From Syntrophales bacterium (GTDB taxonomy: Bacteria > Desulfobacterota > Syntrophia > Syntrophales > UBA2210), in assembly GCA_023228425.1 (NCBI GenBank), contig JALOBE010000022.1:1-42251 (forward strand): a stretch of DNA of 42,251 nucleotides, written 5' to 3'. The notes beneath the pieces are model-generated. The model had not been told where the DNA came from. It saw nothing but the letters and a program-made list of their open reading frames with translations, and searched no databases. Positions 16,830-24,310 of the stretch are shown here, in pieces. Made by a program: the position numbers and the translations under genes. Positions within the stretch are counted from its first letter, which is position 1; each line of letters opens with the position of its first letter.

Positions 16830-17573
16830 ATGAAAACCGGATCAGTATCAGTATTGCGCATTACCCTCCTGCTCGCCCTGGCGGCGCTGGTCGTGACGGG
16901 GTGTGCCCGCTACGAACGGAAGGTGGTTCCTTTCAGAATGCCCGCCGCCTACCCCAACGTGGTCGACGTTGCCGGAGCCTCCATTGCCGCCGAATCATTC
17001 AACGACAGCCAACAGGCCGGAGACGCCTTCGGATTTGACATTCTCGGCGCCGGCGTTCTGCCCGTGCAGATAATTTTCGACAATAGGGGCCCCCACGCCC
17101 TTGAAATCCAGCCGGAACGGACCTGGCTCGTTGACCGCGACAACAATCTCTGGCCCGTCCTTGACGCGAACCTCGCCTACGACCGCATCGCGGAGAAAAC
17201 GAAGCTCGGTGAGGTGGCGCCCAAGGCTGCCACGACGGGCCTTCTCGGGGCCGCCGGCGGAGCCATCATCGGCGCCGCCGTGGGAATCGTGACGGGCGAG
17301 AACGTCGCCTCCGCCGCCGGGAAAGGCGCCGCCATCGGAGGCGCCGCCGGAACGGTTATGGGCGGGGTGGGAGCGATCACCGACCAGGAAGTGCGGCACC
17401 GGATCGGCGAGGATCTCCACAACAGGAATCTTGAAAGAAAACCCGTATATTCCGGCGACATCGCCCACGGGTTCATTTTCTTTCCCGGAGAGGCGAAAGG
17501 GACTATGGAGCTGAGACTGGGCCTGAGAGAGACCGATACGGGAACCGTTCATTCACTCATACTGGGCTTCTGA
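16830..17573 (+). CDS. Predicted lipoprotein with glycine-zipper segment
   Basis: A 247-residue secreted protein of unknown function. A lipoprotein signal peptide ends LVVTGC, giving lipid-modified Cys25. A glycine- and alanine-rich stretch (about residues 135-180, GLLGAAGGAIIGAAVGIV and a second GAAIGGAAG block) resembles glycine-zipper segments that insert in or span membranes. I chose the ATG at 16830, which has AGGAAGGAACC in front and begins the signal peptide; the frame extends to 16779 without benefit. It is divergent from waaA and precedes rpe by 68 bases. An outer-membrane-associated role is likely; nothing more specific can be said. Confidence 0.8.
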   Translation: MKTGSVSVLRITLLLALAALVVTGCARYERKVVPFRMPAAYPNVVDVAGASIAAESFNDSQQAGDAFGFDILGAGVLPVQIIFDNRGPHALEIQPERTWLVDRDNNLWPVLDANLAYDRIAEKTKLGEVAPKAATTGLLGAAGGAIIGAAVGIVTGENVASAAGKGAAIGGAAGTVMGGVGAITDQEVRHRIGEDLHNRNLERKPVYSGDIAHGFIFFPGEAKGTMELRLGLRETDTGTVHSLILGF

Positions 17574-17641
17574 AACGGGGACGGGACCGTGCCGCCCACC
17601 ACCGCACCGCTTACGTGCACATCGGGAATCGAGGAATGAAC

Positions 17642-18304
17642 ATGACCAAAATAGCACCTTCAATTCTGTCGGCGGACTTCGCGAGGCTCGGCGAGGAAAT
17701 TGCCGCCCTGGAATCCGCCGGCGCGGACTTCATCCACGTGGATGTCATGGACGGCCGTTTCGTCCCGAACCTGACCATCGGCCCTCCCATCATCAGGTCC
17801 CTGCGGAAAGTGACGGAGCTTCCCCTGGATGTGCACCTGATGATAGAAGATCCCGACCGCTCACTGGAAGACTATATTTCGGCGGGCTGCGACTTCATCA
17901 CCGTCCACGTCGAAGCCGCGGTGCATCTCCATCGGACTGTGGAATCCATTCGAAAGGGCGGCTGCAGGCCGGGAGTGTCCCTGAATCCGGCCACATCTCT
18001 TTCTTCCGTGGACCACATCATCGACGACCTGGATCTTCTTCTCCTCATGACGGTGAATCCCGGTTTCGGCGGCCAGACCTTCATCGAAACCATGCTTCCC
18101 AAAATCGCGGAAGCCCGGCGTCTCATCGACAACCGGAACCCCCGCGTCCTCCTCGAGGTCGATGGCGGCGTCACCGCGGACAACATCGCCGCCATAGCGG
18201 GAGCGGGCGCCGATGTTCTCGTGACGGGATCGGCCGTCTTCAACAGCGGGGATTATGGCGTCGCCATCCGCCTCATGCGGCGGAACCTGGGCGTCATCGC
18301 CTGA
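17642..18304 (+). CDS. rpe: Ribulose-phosphate 3-epimerase
   Basis: Rpe interconverts D-ribulose 5-phosphate and D-xylulose 5-phosphate in the pentose phosphate pathway. The 220-residue TIM-barrel protein has the family markers: IAPSILSADFARLG at the start, HVDVMDGRFVPNLTIGP with the metal-binding His and Asp, LDVHLMIEDP, MTVNPGFGGQ, and VDGGV near the phosphate-binding end. I favour the ATG at 17642 because GAGGA lies seven bases upstream; ATG 17636 and GTG 17615 are in-frame alternatives. A methyltransferase gene begins eight bases after the stop. Confidence 0.95.
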   Translation: MTKIAPSILSADFARLGEEIAALESAGADFIHVDVMDGRFVPNLTIGPPIIRSLRKVTELPLDVHLMIEDPDRSLEDYISAGCDFITVHVEAAVHLHRTVESIRKGGCRPGVSLNPATSLSSVDHIIDDLDLLLLMTVNPGFGGQTFIETMLPKIAEARRLIDNRNPRVLLEVDGGVTADNIAAIAGAGADVLVTGSAVFNSGDYGVAIRLMRRNLGVIA

Positions 18305-18311
18305 GCGCGGA

Positions 18312-18980
18312 ATGAAAGCGGACCTGTCTTCCATGGATATTCACTCCATTCTTTCCCGGCCCATCAAGGGATTTCTCGACCCTGACGAGGCGGTGCGCCT
18401 CTACGAACTGGCCAGGGACGCCTCCCCCCTGGGTCCCTGCCTGGAAATCGGCAGCTACTGCGGCAAATCGGCCGCCTGTCTCGCCCTCGGATGCCGCGAA
18501 GGGCGCTCAGTCCTCTTTTCAATCGACCACCACCGCGGCTCGGAAGAACAGCAGCCCGGTGAGGAATACTTCGATCCCGATCTCCTGGACGCCGAGACGG
18601 GACGAATCGACAGCTTCCGTCTCTTCCGGAAGACCATGGACGAACTCGGCCTGCAGGACACGGTCGTCCCCATCGTGTCCACGTCGGAAACCGTGGCCCG
18701 CGCCTGGCGCACTCCCCTGGCGCTGGTATTCATCGACGGCGGGCACAGTTTCGATACGGTATTCAGCGATTATGCCTGCTGGGCACACCTGGTCCTCCCC
18801 GGCGGCTACCTGGTGTTCCATGACATTTTCACCGATCCCGCCGAAGGCGGTCAGGCACCCCGGCAGGTGTACCGTCTGGCTCTCGCGTCGGGCCTCTTCA
18901 GAGAACTGCCCCGGCTCAAGACCCTGGGCATCCTGCAGCGGGCGTCGCCTGTCGATGGATCCGCGCCCGCGACGTTATAA
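18312..18980 (+). CDS. Class I SAM-dependent methyltransferase (Methyltransf_24-like)
   Basis: A 222-residue cytoplasmic protein. A SAM-binding motif I (LEIGSYCGKSAACLA) lies near residue 42, followed by a FSIDHHRG acidic loop, and a FIDGGHSFDTVFSDY segment near 140. These are hallmarks of the Methyltransf_24 group related to cephalosporin hydroxylase and macrocin O-methyltransferase. The substrate cannot be predicted. Its start at 18312, eight bases after the rpe stop, implies co-transcription; ATG 18333 is also possible. The gene ends where a repeat-filled gap begins. Confidence 0.82.
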   Translation: MKADLSSMDIHSILSRPIKGFLDPDEAVRLYELARDASPLGPCLEIGSYCGKSAACLALGCREGRSVLFSIDHHRGSEEQQPGEEYFDPDLLDAETGRIDSFRLFRKTMDELGLQDTVVPIVSTSETVARAWRTPLALVFIDGGHSFDTVFSDYACWAHLVLPGGYLVFHDIFTDPAEGGQAPRQVYRLALASGLFRELPRLKTLGILQRASPVDGSAPATL

Positions 18981-19060
18981 ATGACAAAGGAACCGTTTCC
19001 CCGGTATCTCCGGCCCGTGCCGGACGATGGATCAGGCAGTGCCGGTGAGAGACCTTTAAT

Positions 19061-19383
19061 TGTGTCCGAGGAGCGTCGCGATTGTGTCATTCCGGGGAGC
19101 GAAACGATTGTGTCCGGGGAGCGCCTTAAGGTCCGTTATTTCGAGGAACGAAGCAATTGTGTCTGAGGAGCATCGCGATTGTGTCATTCCGAGGAGTGTC
19201 TTAAGGTCCGTCATTCCGAGGAGCGAAGCAATTGTGTCATTTCGAGGAGCGAAGCGACGAGAAATCTATGTCCCGAACGCAGCGAGGGATATTTCAGACT
19301 TCTCACATGCGTTCGAAGTGACGGGGGAACGTTCGAAGTGACAGGGGAGAGGCCGAAATGACAGGGGAAAGGTCGAAATGACC
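19061..19383. repeat. Degenerate array of REP-like half-units (cluster 1)
   Basis: The gap before the Na/Pi transporter holds a run of short, partly broken units of the type GTCATTTCGAGGAGCGAAGCG, several cut after the central stem, spaced at roughly 20-40 bases. Only the last has the full GAGAAATCT end (around 19,240-19,266). The array closes with several GAAGTGACGGGGGAACG-like and GTCGAAATGAC-like pieces. It contains no real gene, although open frames run through it. Confidence 0.8.
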
Positions 19384-19446
19384 CAATCGACAGTTTTTAA
19401 AGGTCTCGGTGAGTGATTAACAAGGACGACACAACAGGATAACTCA

Positions 19447-21054
19447 ATGGACATCCACGCGCTACTGGGCGTCACCGGCGGCCTCGGCCTTCTGGTTTTC
19501 GCCATGTATGTGTTGAGTAGCTCCCTCAATAAGCTGACCCACGAAACCGTCAGGGCGATGCTCGAAAACCTTGCCGGCAAATGGACCCGCTCCGCTCTTG
19601 CCGGAGTAACTGCCGCGGCGCTTACACAAAGCTCCACGTCCACATCGGTGACGGCAACGGGATTTCTCAACGCGGGCATTATCCATCTTGTACCGGCACT
19701 GGCCGTCATGATCGGGGCCGGTGTGGGGACGACCATGACGGCGCATATCATCGCCTTTAACCTGGCGGGAATCGCCCCTTTCTTCATCTTCGTCGGCGCG
19801 TTGCTGCACTTCATTGCCCCGAAGTCAACGCACCAGAACCGGGGGCTGGCCCTCTTCGGCTTCGGAGCGCTCTTCCTGAGTATCTCCATGATAAGTTCCG
19901 ACATGGCCATCCTCGGAGAAACGCCCGCCATCAGATCCATTTTCCTGTTCCTCGAATCCCGGCCCCTCGCGGCACTCCCGGCCGGTCTGCTTATCACGCT
20001 CCTTCTGCGCAACAGCAGCACCTCCATGGGCCTGATAATCGCCATTTCCCTGGCGGGCCTGCTCGATCTCCGGGGGGCGCTCTTTCTCGTCTTCGGCATC
20101 AACGTGGGAGCCTCCGTAAATGTCATTATCGCCGCCATCGGATCCAGCCCGGCCAGCAAACAGCTCGCCCTGGGGAACATTCTGTTTACTGCCGTCGGAC
20201 TCGCGGCCGCTCTCCTCATGATCCCCCTCTACCTGGCGTTGCTGCCCCAGGTCTCCGGGAGCCTGCCCCGGCAGATCGCCTTGGGACACACGGTCTTTAA
20301 CGTCGTGATCGCCCTCCTCGCGCTGCCTTTCATGTCCTTCTTCGAATCGTGCCTCAAGCGGATCCTTCCCGAGAAAGATGAAAAGGCCCAGGAAATTCGC
20401 TACCTCAGCCAGAACTTCCTGTCCACGCCCTATCTGGCGCTCATGGCAGTCATACGGGAAATCACGGTGATGCTTTCCATCTGCAGGAGCATGCTGGAAA
20501 AAGCTGAAGCCTGCGTCGTGGAATACAACCACAAACTCATGAACGAACTGGTCTTTGAAGAAGAGTCCGTCGACGAGATGCAGAAAAATCTCACGGCCTA
20601 CCTGGTGGACATTACCCGGAACGAGTTGACGGTCCGCCAGCAACGGTCGATTCCCGCCCTGCTCCACAGCGTCAACGACCTGGAAAAAGTGGCCGACTAC
20701 TGCGAAGACATCGCCATACTGGCCCAGCAGGCCTTCGAAGAAGACCTCTTTTTCTCCGAAAATGCCCAGAGAGAACTCAAACGCCTTTTCGGGAAGACAA
20801 AAACCATGATGAATCTGACCGCGGACGCCATCATCGACAACGACCGCGAGGCGGCCCGGGCAACCCTGGGATTGATGGACGAGATTGACGAGGCCATCGA
20901 ACGATACAAGATAAACCACGTGACCCGCCTGGAATCGGGAATCTGCACCAGCGAGCCGGGCATCATCTTCTCCGACATACTCACCGACATAGAGCGCATG
21001 AACAACCATCTTCTGAACATTACGAAGGGTGTTCTGCACATCGGCAAGCGCTGA
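19447..21054 (+). CDS. Na+/phosphate cotransporter family protein with PhoU-like tail
   Basis: An inner-membrane transporter of the NptA/YjbB (PF02690) family, 535 residues. The N-terminal 310 residues hold two repeated transport halves. The first has the signature LTQSSTSTSVT near residue 59; the matching second-half motif reads LLRNSSTSMGL near 195, with an Asn where Gln is usual. Several hydrophobic segments lie between them. Residues about 330-530 are helical and charged and resemble PhoU domains (DLEKVADYCEDIAILAQQ). Such proteins move phosphate, often outward, with sodium. The gene stands alone between two repeat clusters. Confidence 0.9.
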   Translation: MDIHALLGVTGGLGLLVFAMYVLSSSLNKLTHETVRAMLENLAGKWTRSALAGVTAAALTQSSTSTSVTATGFLNAGIIHLVPALAVMIGAGVGTTMTAHIIAFNLAGIAPFFIFVGALLHFIAPKSTHQNRGLALFGFGALFLSISMISSDMAILGETPAIRSIFLFLESRPLAALPAGLLITLLLRNSSTSMGLIIAISLAGLLDLRGALFLVFGINVGASVNVIIAAIGSSPASKQLALGNILFTAVGLAAALLMIPLYLALLPQVSGSLPRQIALGHTVFNVVIALLALPFMSFFESCLKRILPEKDEKAQEIRYLSQNFLSTPYLALMAVIREITVMLSICRSMLEKAEACVVEYNHKLMNELVFEEESVDEMQKNLTAYLVDITRNELTVRQQRSIPALLHSVNDLEKVADYCEDIAILAQQAFEEDLFFSENAQRELKRLFGKTKTMMNLTADAIIDNDREAARATLGLMDEIDEAIERYKINHVTRLESGICTSEPGIIFSDILTDIERMNNHLLNITKGVLHIGKR

Positions 21055-21247
21055 CCGCGAGACCTGTTATGTCGCAGTTCTGAAGACGTTCAAGGCACTG
21101 TGATTTCGATGAGCATCCGCATTCCGTCAATTGGAGGGCTGTCCGTGATACAGATTCCTCACGCGCCTTCGGCGGTTCGGAATGACGGTGATCCGCTGGT
21201 ATGGTGGGTTTGTCACATTCCGTTATTTGGAGGAGCATCCATATCCC

Positions 21248-21338
21248 GTCATTTCGAGGAGCGAAGCGACGAGAAATCTTGCTTTTCAGCCGTCATCGTG
21301 AAAGATTTCTCCCTCCGGTTCCCTCCGGTCGAAATGAC
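21248..21338. repeat. Head-to-head half-unit pair (91 bp)
   Basis: Left half GTCATTTCGAGGAGCGAAGC...GAGAAATCTT faces right half AAGATTTCTCCCTCCGG...TCGAAATGAC across a 21-base spacer. This is the model short element used to describe the family. Each half can fold on its own because ATTTC pairs with GAAAT. Confidence 0.85.
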
Positions 21339-21453
21339 GGAAGGGGATGGATGGTCGCTATGCCGGAACGGGACGATCGAAAGGGCGATGGGGCGGCCTC
21401 AATGCCGGAACGGGGTGCCCATATTCCGTCAATTGGAGGAGTACCCATATCCC

Positions 21454-21812
21454 GTCATTTCGAGGAGCGAAGCGACGAGAAATCTTGCTTTTCAACCGTC
21501 ATCGTGAAAGATTTCTCCCTTCGGTTCCCTCCGGTCGAAATGACGGAGCAGGATGGTCGGAATGCCGGAACGGAGTACCCATATCCCGTCATTTCGAGGA
21601 GCGAAGCGACGAGAAATCTTGCTTTTCAACCGTCATCGTGAAAGATTTCTCCCTTCGGTTCCCTCCGGTCGAAATGACGGAGCAGGATGGTCGGAATGCC
21701 GGAACGGAGTACCCATATCCCGTCATTTCGAGGAGCGAAGCGACGAGAAATCTTGTTCTTCAGCCGTCATCGTGAAAGATTTTTCCCTTCGGTTCCCTCC
21801 GGTCGAAATGAC
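21454..21812. repeat. 134-bp tandem array of three half-unit pairs
   Basis: Three 91-bp pairs start at 21454, 21588 and 21722, giving an exact 134-bp spacing. Each pair is followed by a 43-base linker containing GGTCGGAATGCCGGAACGGA and ACCCATATCCC. The first two periods look identical, which points to recent unequal duplication. The linker of the third copy has changed. Confidence 0.88.
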
Positions 21813-21900
21813 GGAAGGGAAAGGGACCGTCGAAATGGCGGAAAGAGCGGTCCGGCAGGCGCTGATCCTCAAAAAATGCCCCTTTTGCCTCTTTCCTCCC

Positions 21901-21928
21901 TTGACAGAGCCTGTTTCGTGTTTATGTT
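21901..21928 (+). promoter_or_regulatory. Sigma-70-type promoter for groESL
   Basis: TTGACA at 21901-21906 and TATGTT at 21923-21928 are 16 bases apart and lie 74 bases before groES. I see no CIRCE inverted repeat (TTAGCACTC type) and no clear sigma-32 -10 box, so the heat control is not evident from the sequence. Confidence 0.6.
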
Positions 21929-22001
21929 ATGGAAAATTAAATCAGCAGGATAATCTTGCCAAAAAATCAAAACCATATGTGAGGAAAGGAGAGTCGTACA
22001 G

Positions 22002-22292
22002 ATGAACATCAGACCATTGCATGACAGGATTCTGGTACGCAGACTGGAGGAGGAGGAAAAAACCAAGGGGGGAATCATCATTCCCGACAGTGCCAAGGAA
22101 AAACCCATGGAAGGCGAGGTCATCTCCGTGGGCAAGGGACGGAAAACCGAAGACGGCAAGATCATCAAGCTCGACGTCAAGCCCGGTGACCGCGTTCTTT
22201 TCAGCAAGTATGCCGGAACGGACATCAAGATCGACGGTGTCGAACACCTCATCATGAGAGAAGAAGACATTCTCGGAATTATAGAAAAGTAA
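22002..22292 (+). CDS. groES: Co-chaperonin GroES
   Basis: GroES is the lid of the GroEL folding chamber in the cytoplasm. The 96-residue protein is of standard length, starts with NIRPLHDRILVRRLEEE, contains the mobile loop (KTKGGIIIPDSAKEKP, residues 22-37) and the VGKGR and DRVLFSKYAGT motifs. AAAGGAGAG precedes the ATG. groEL follows after 25 bases, so the two form the usual operon. Confidence 0.97.
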   Translation: MNIRPLHDRILVRRLEEEEKTKGGIIIPDSAKEKPMEGEVISVGKGRKTEDGKIIKLDVKPGDRVLFSKYAGTDIKIDGVEHLIMREEDILGIIEK

Positions 22293-22317
22293 GAACGACA
22301 AAGGAGGAAAAAGCTAC

Positions 22318-23952
22318 ATGGGAGCTAAAATGTTGCAATACGATGAAGATGCCAGGAGATCACTCCTGAAAGGCGTGAACGAGCTCGCCAACGCGGTCAA
22401 GGTAACCCTCGGTCCCAAGGGCCGCAATGTGATTCTCGAACGATCGTTCGGTTCGCCCACGATGACGAAGGACGGTGTCACCGTTGCCAAGGAAATCGAA
22501 CTGGAAGACAAATTTGAAAACATGGGTGCCCAGATGGTGCGTGAAGTCGCAAGCAGGACAAGCGACGTGGCCGGAGACGGAACCACCACGGCGACCATCC
22601 TGGCCCAGGCCATATTCAGGGAAGGCGTCAAGGCCGTTGCCGCCGGCAGCAATCCCATGGAAATCAGACGCGGCATCGAAAAGGCCGTGGAATTCGTGGT
22701 CGATGAACTGAAAAATTTGAGCAAGCCGACGAAAGACCAGAAGGAAATCGCCCAGGTGGGCACCATCTCGGCCAACAGCGACGAGACCATCGGAAATATC
22801 ATCGCCGAGGCCATGGGCAAGGTGGGCAAGGAAGGCGTCATCACCGTCGAAGAAGCCAAAGGCCTTCAGACGGAACTGGACGTGGTGGAAGGTATGCAGT
22901 TCGACCGGGGCTACCTCTCCCCCTACTTTGTCACCAACGCTGAAAAGATGGAAGTGGAACAGGAAAACCCCCTTATCCTGATTCACGACAAGAAAATCAG
23001 CACCATGAAGGACATCATCCCCATCCTCGAGCAGATCGCCAAGATGGGCAAACCCCTCCTGATCATCTCCGAAGACATCGAAGGCGAAGCCCTCGCGACC
23101 CTGGTGATCAACAAGATCAGGGGCACCCTGAACGTGGCCGCCGTGAAAGCTCCGGGTTTCGGTGACCGTCGCAAGGCCATGCTGGAAGACATCGCCGTTC
23201 TCACCGGCGGCAGGGTCATCTCCGAAGAAATGGGATCCCGCCTCGAAGCGACCAAGCTGGAAGACCTTGGTTCGGCCAAGAGGATCGTCATCGACAAGGA
23301 CAACACCACCATCATCGACGGAGACGGCGACCGGGTCGCCCTGGAAGGCCGGGTAAAGCAGATCCGCGCCCAGGCCGAAGAAACCACCTCCGACTACGAC
23401 CGGGAGAAGCTACAGGAACGACTGGCCAAACTCGTGGGCGGCGTAGCTGTCATCAAAGTCGGGGCGGCCACGGAAACGGAAATGAAAGAGAAGAAGGCCC
23501 GCGTGGAGGACGCCCTCAACGCGACGAGAGCTGCCGTTGAAGAGGGGATCGTTCCCGGCGGCGGCGTTGCCTACATCAGGACACTTCCGGTCCTGGAAAA
23601 GAAAAAGCTTCCCGGTGACCAGCAGACCGGCCTTGCCATCGTGAAACGGGCCATCGAGGAACCTCTCCGCATGATCGCCGAAAACGCGGGTTACGAAGGC
23701 TCGATTATCGTTGAGAAGGTCAAGGGAAAGAAGGACGCCTACGGCTTCAACGCGGCCTCGGAGCAGTTCGAGGACCTCATGGATGCCGGCGTCATCGACC
23801 CGACGAAGGTGACCCGCTTCGCCCTGCAGAACGCCAGCAGCGTGGCGTCGCTGATGCTGACGACACAGTGCATGGTGGCCGAAAAGCCGAAAGAGGAGCC
23901 GGCAATGCCGATGCCTCCCGGCGGTATGGGCGGCATGGGCGGCATGATGTAA
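22318..23952 (+). CDS. groEL: Chaperonin GroEL
   Basis: GroEL forms the double-ring ATP-driven chamber that folds proteins with GroES. The 544-residue chain has the ATP-binding signature VTLGPKGRNVILE near residue 28, GDGTTTATILAQA near 85, the intermediate and apical domains without gaps, and a C-terminal Gly-Met tail (GGMGGMGGMM). AAAGGAGGAAAAAGCT precedes the ATG. An intrinsic terminator lies 44 bases after the stop. Nothing is unusual, and it is the only groEL in the window. Confidence 0.97.
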   Translation: MGAKMLQYDEDARRSLLKGVNELANAVKVTLGPKGRNVILERSFGSPTMTKDGVTVAKEIELEDKFENMGAQMVREVASRTSDVAGDGTTTATILAQAIFREGVKAVAAGSNPMEIRRGIEKAVEFVVDELKNLSKPTKDQKEIAQVGTISANSDETIGNIIAEAMGKVGKEGVITVEEAKGLQTELDVVEGMQFDRGYLSPYFVTNAEKMEVEQENPLILIHDKKISTMKDIIPILEQIAKMGKPLLIISEDIEGEALATLVINKIRGTLNVAAVKAPGFGDRRKAMLEDIAVLTGGRVISEEMGSRLEATKLEDLGSAKRIVIDKDNTTIIDGDGDRVALEGRVKQIRAQAEETTSDYDREKLQERLAKLVGGVAVIKVGAATETEMKEKKARVEDALNATRAAVEEGIVPGGGVAYIRTLPVLEKKKLPGDQQTGLAIVKRAIEEPLRMIAENAGYEGSIIVEKVKGKKDAYGFNAASEQFEDLMDAGVIDPTKVTRFALQNASSVASLMLTTQCMVAEKPKEEPAMPMPPGGMGGMGGMM

Positions 23953-23995
23953 CATCCGCCGGAAAAAAGCAGGTACAACACAGCACCACAGGCAA

Positions 23996-24029
23996 GGGTC
24001 TCCCGCCCCGGGCGGGAGACCCTTTTTTT
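23996..24029 (+). terminator. Intrinsic terminator after groEL
   Basis: A GC-rich hairpin (GGGTCTCCCGCCC with its complement, 23996-24022) is followed by seven T residues. The rest of the 23953-24310 gap holds no recognisable gene. Confidence 0.9.
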
Positions 24030-24310
24030 CTGTTTCGAACCGCCCGGGGAATAGTGGGGGTACTCCGGTCTCTTCAGATAACCTCCGGATTCCCCCATGG
24101 GCGGGCATGGCAAAAAGGGAACGAAGGCGGCCTTGAAAAGGAGGCGAGAATGCGCCCCTCCCGGCCCACTTCATCCCCACTCATGCCCGGCTGCCCTCAT
24201 CCCGCGCCCCCTTCAACTCATTCCCGACCCGGTTTTGGTATTGCCTGCCCGTCGTTGTATGTGATATACGGGCACTCTTGACGGTTTCGTAAAATGGACA
24301 GGAGGCACCC

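Larger units (their letters stand above)
21117..21820. repeat. REP-like repeat cluster 2
   Basis: This gap between the Na/Pi transporter and groES starts with a reversed half-unit of the CGCCTTCGGCGGTTCGGAATGAC type (about 21,147-21,185). Then come partial units and four head-to-head pairs of 91 bp each at 21248-21338, 21454-21544, 21588-21678 and 21722-21812. The last three lie in a 134-bp tandem array; the units starting at 21454 and 21588 look identical over the full period. Confidence 0.92.

Noticed and set aside
21454..21812. CRISPR array
   Set aside because: The 134-bp period, 91-bp repeats, near-identical linkers and absence of cas genes do not fit CRISPR.
21880..22001. CIRCE element or sigma-32 promoter for groESL
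   Set aside because: No TTAGCACTC/GAGTGCTAA inverted repeat and no sigma-32 -10 box could be found.
21100..22005. Several overlapping open frames with repeated peptide SFRGAKRREIL across the repeat cluster
   Set aside because: They are translations of the REP-like repeats in different frames. They have no ribosome-binding sites or family motifs, and the same peptide appears wherever the repeat does.
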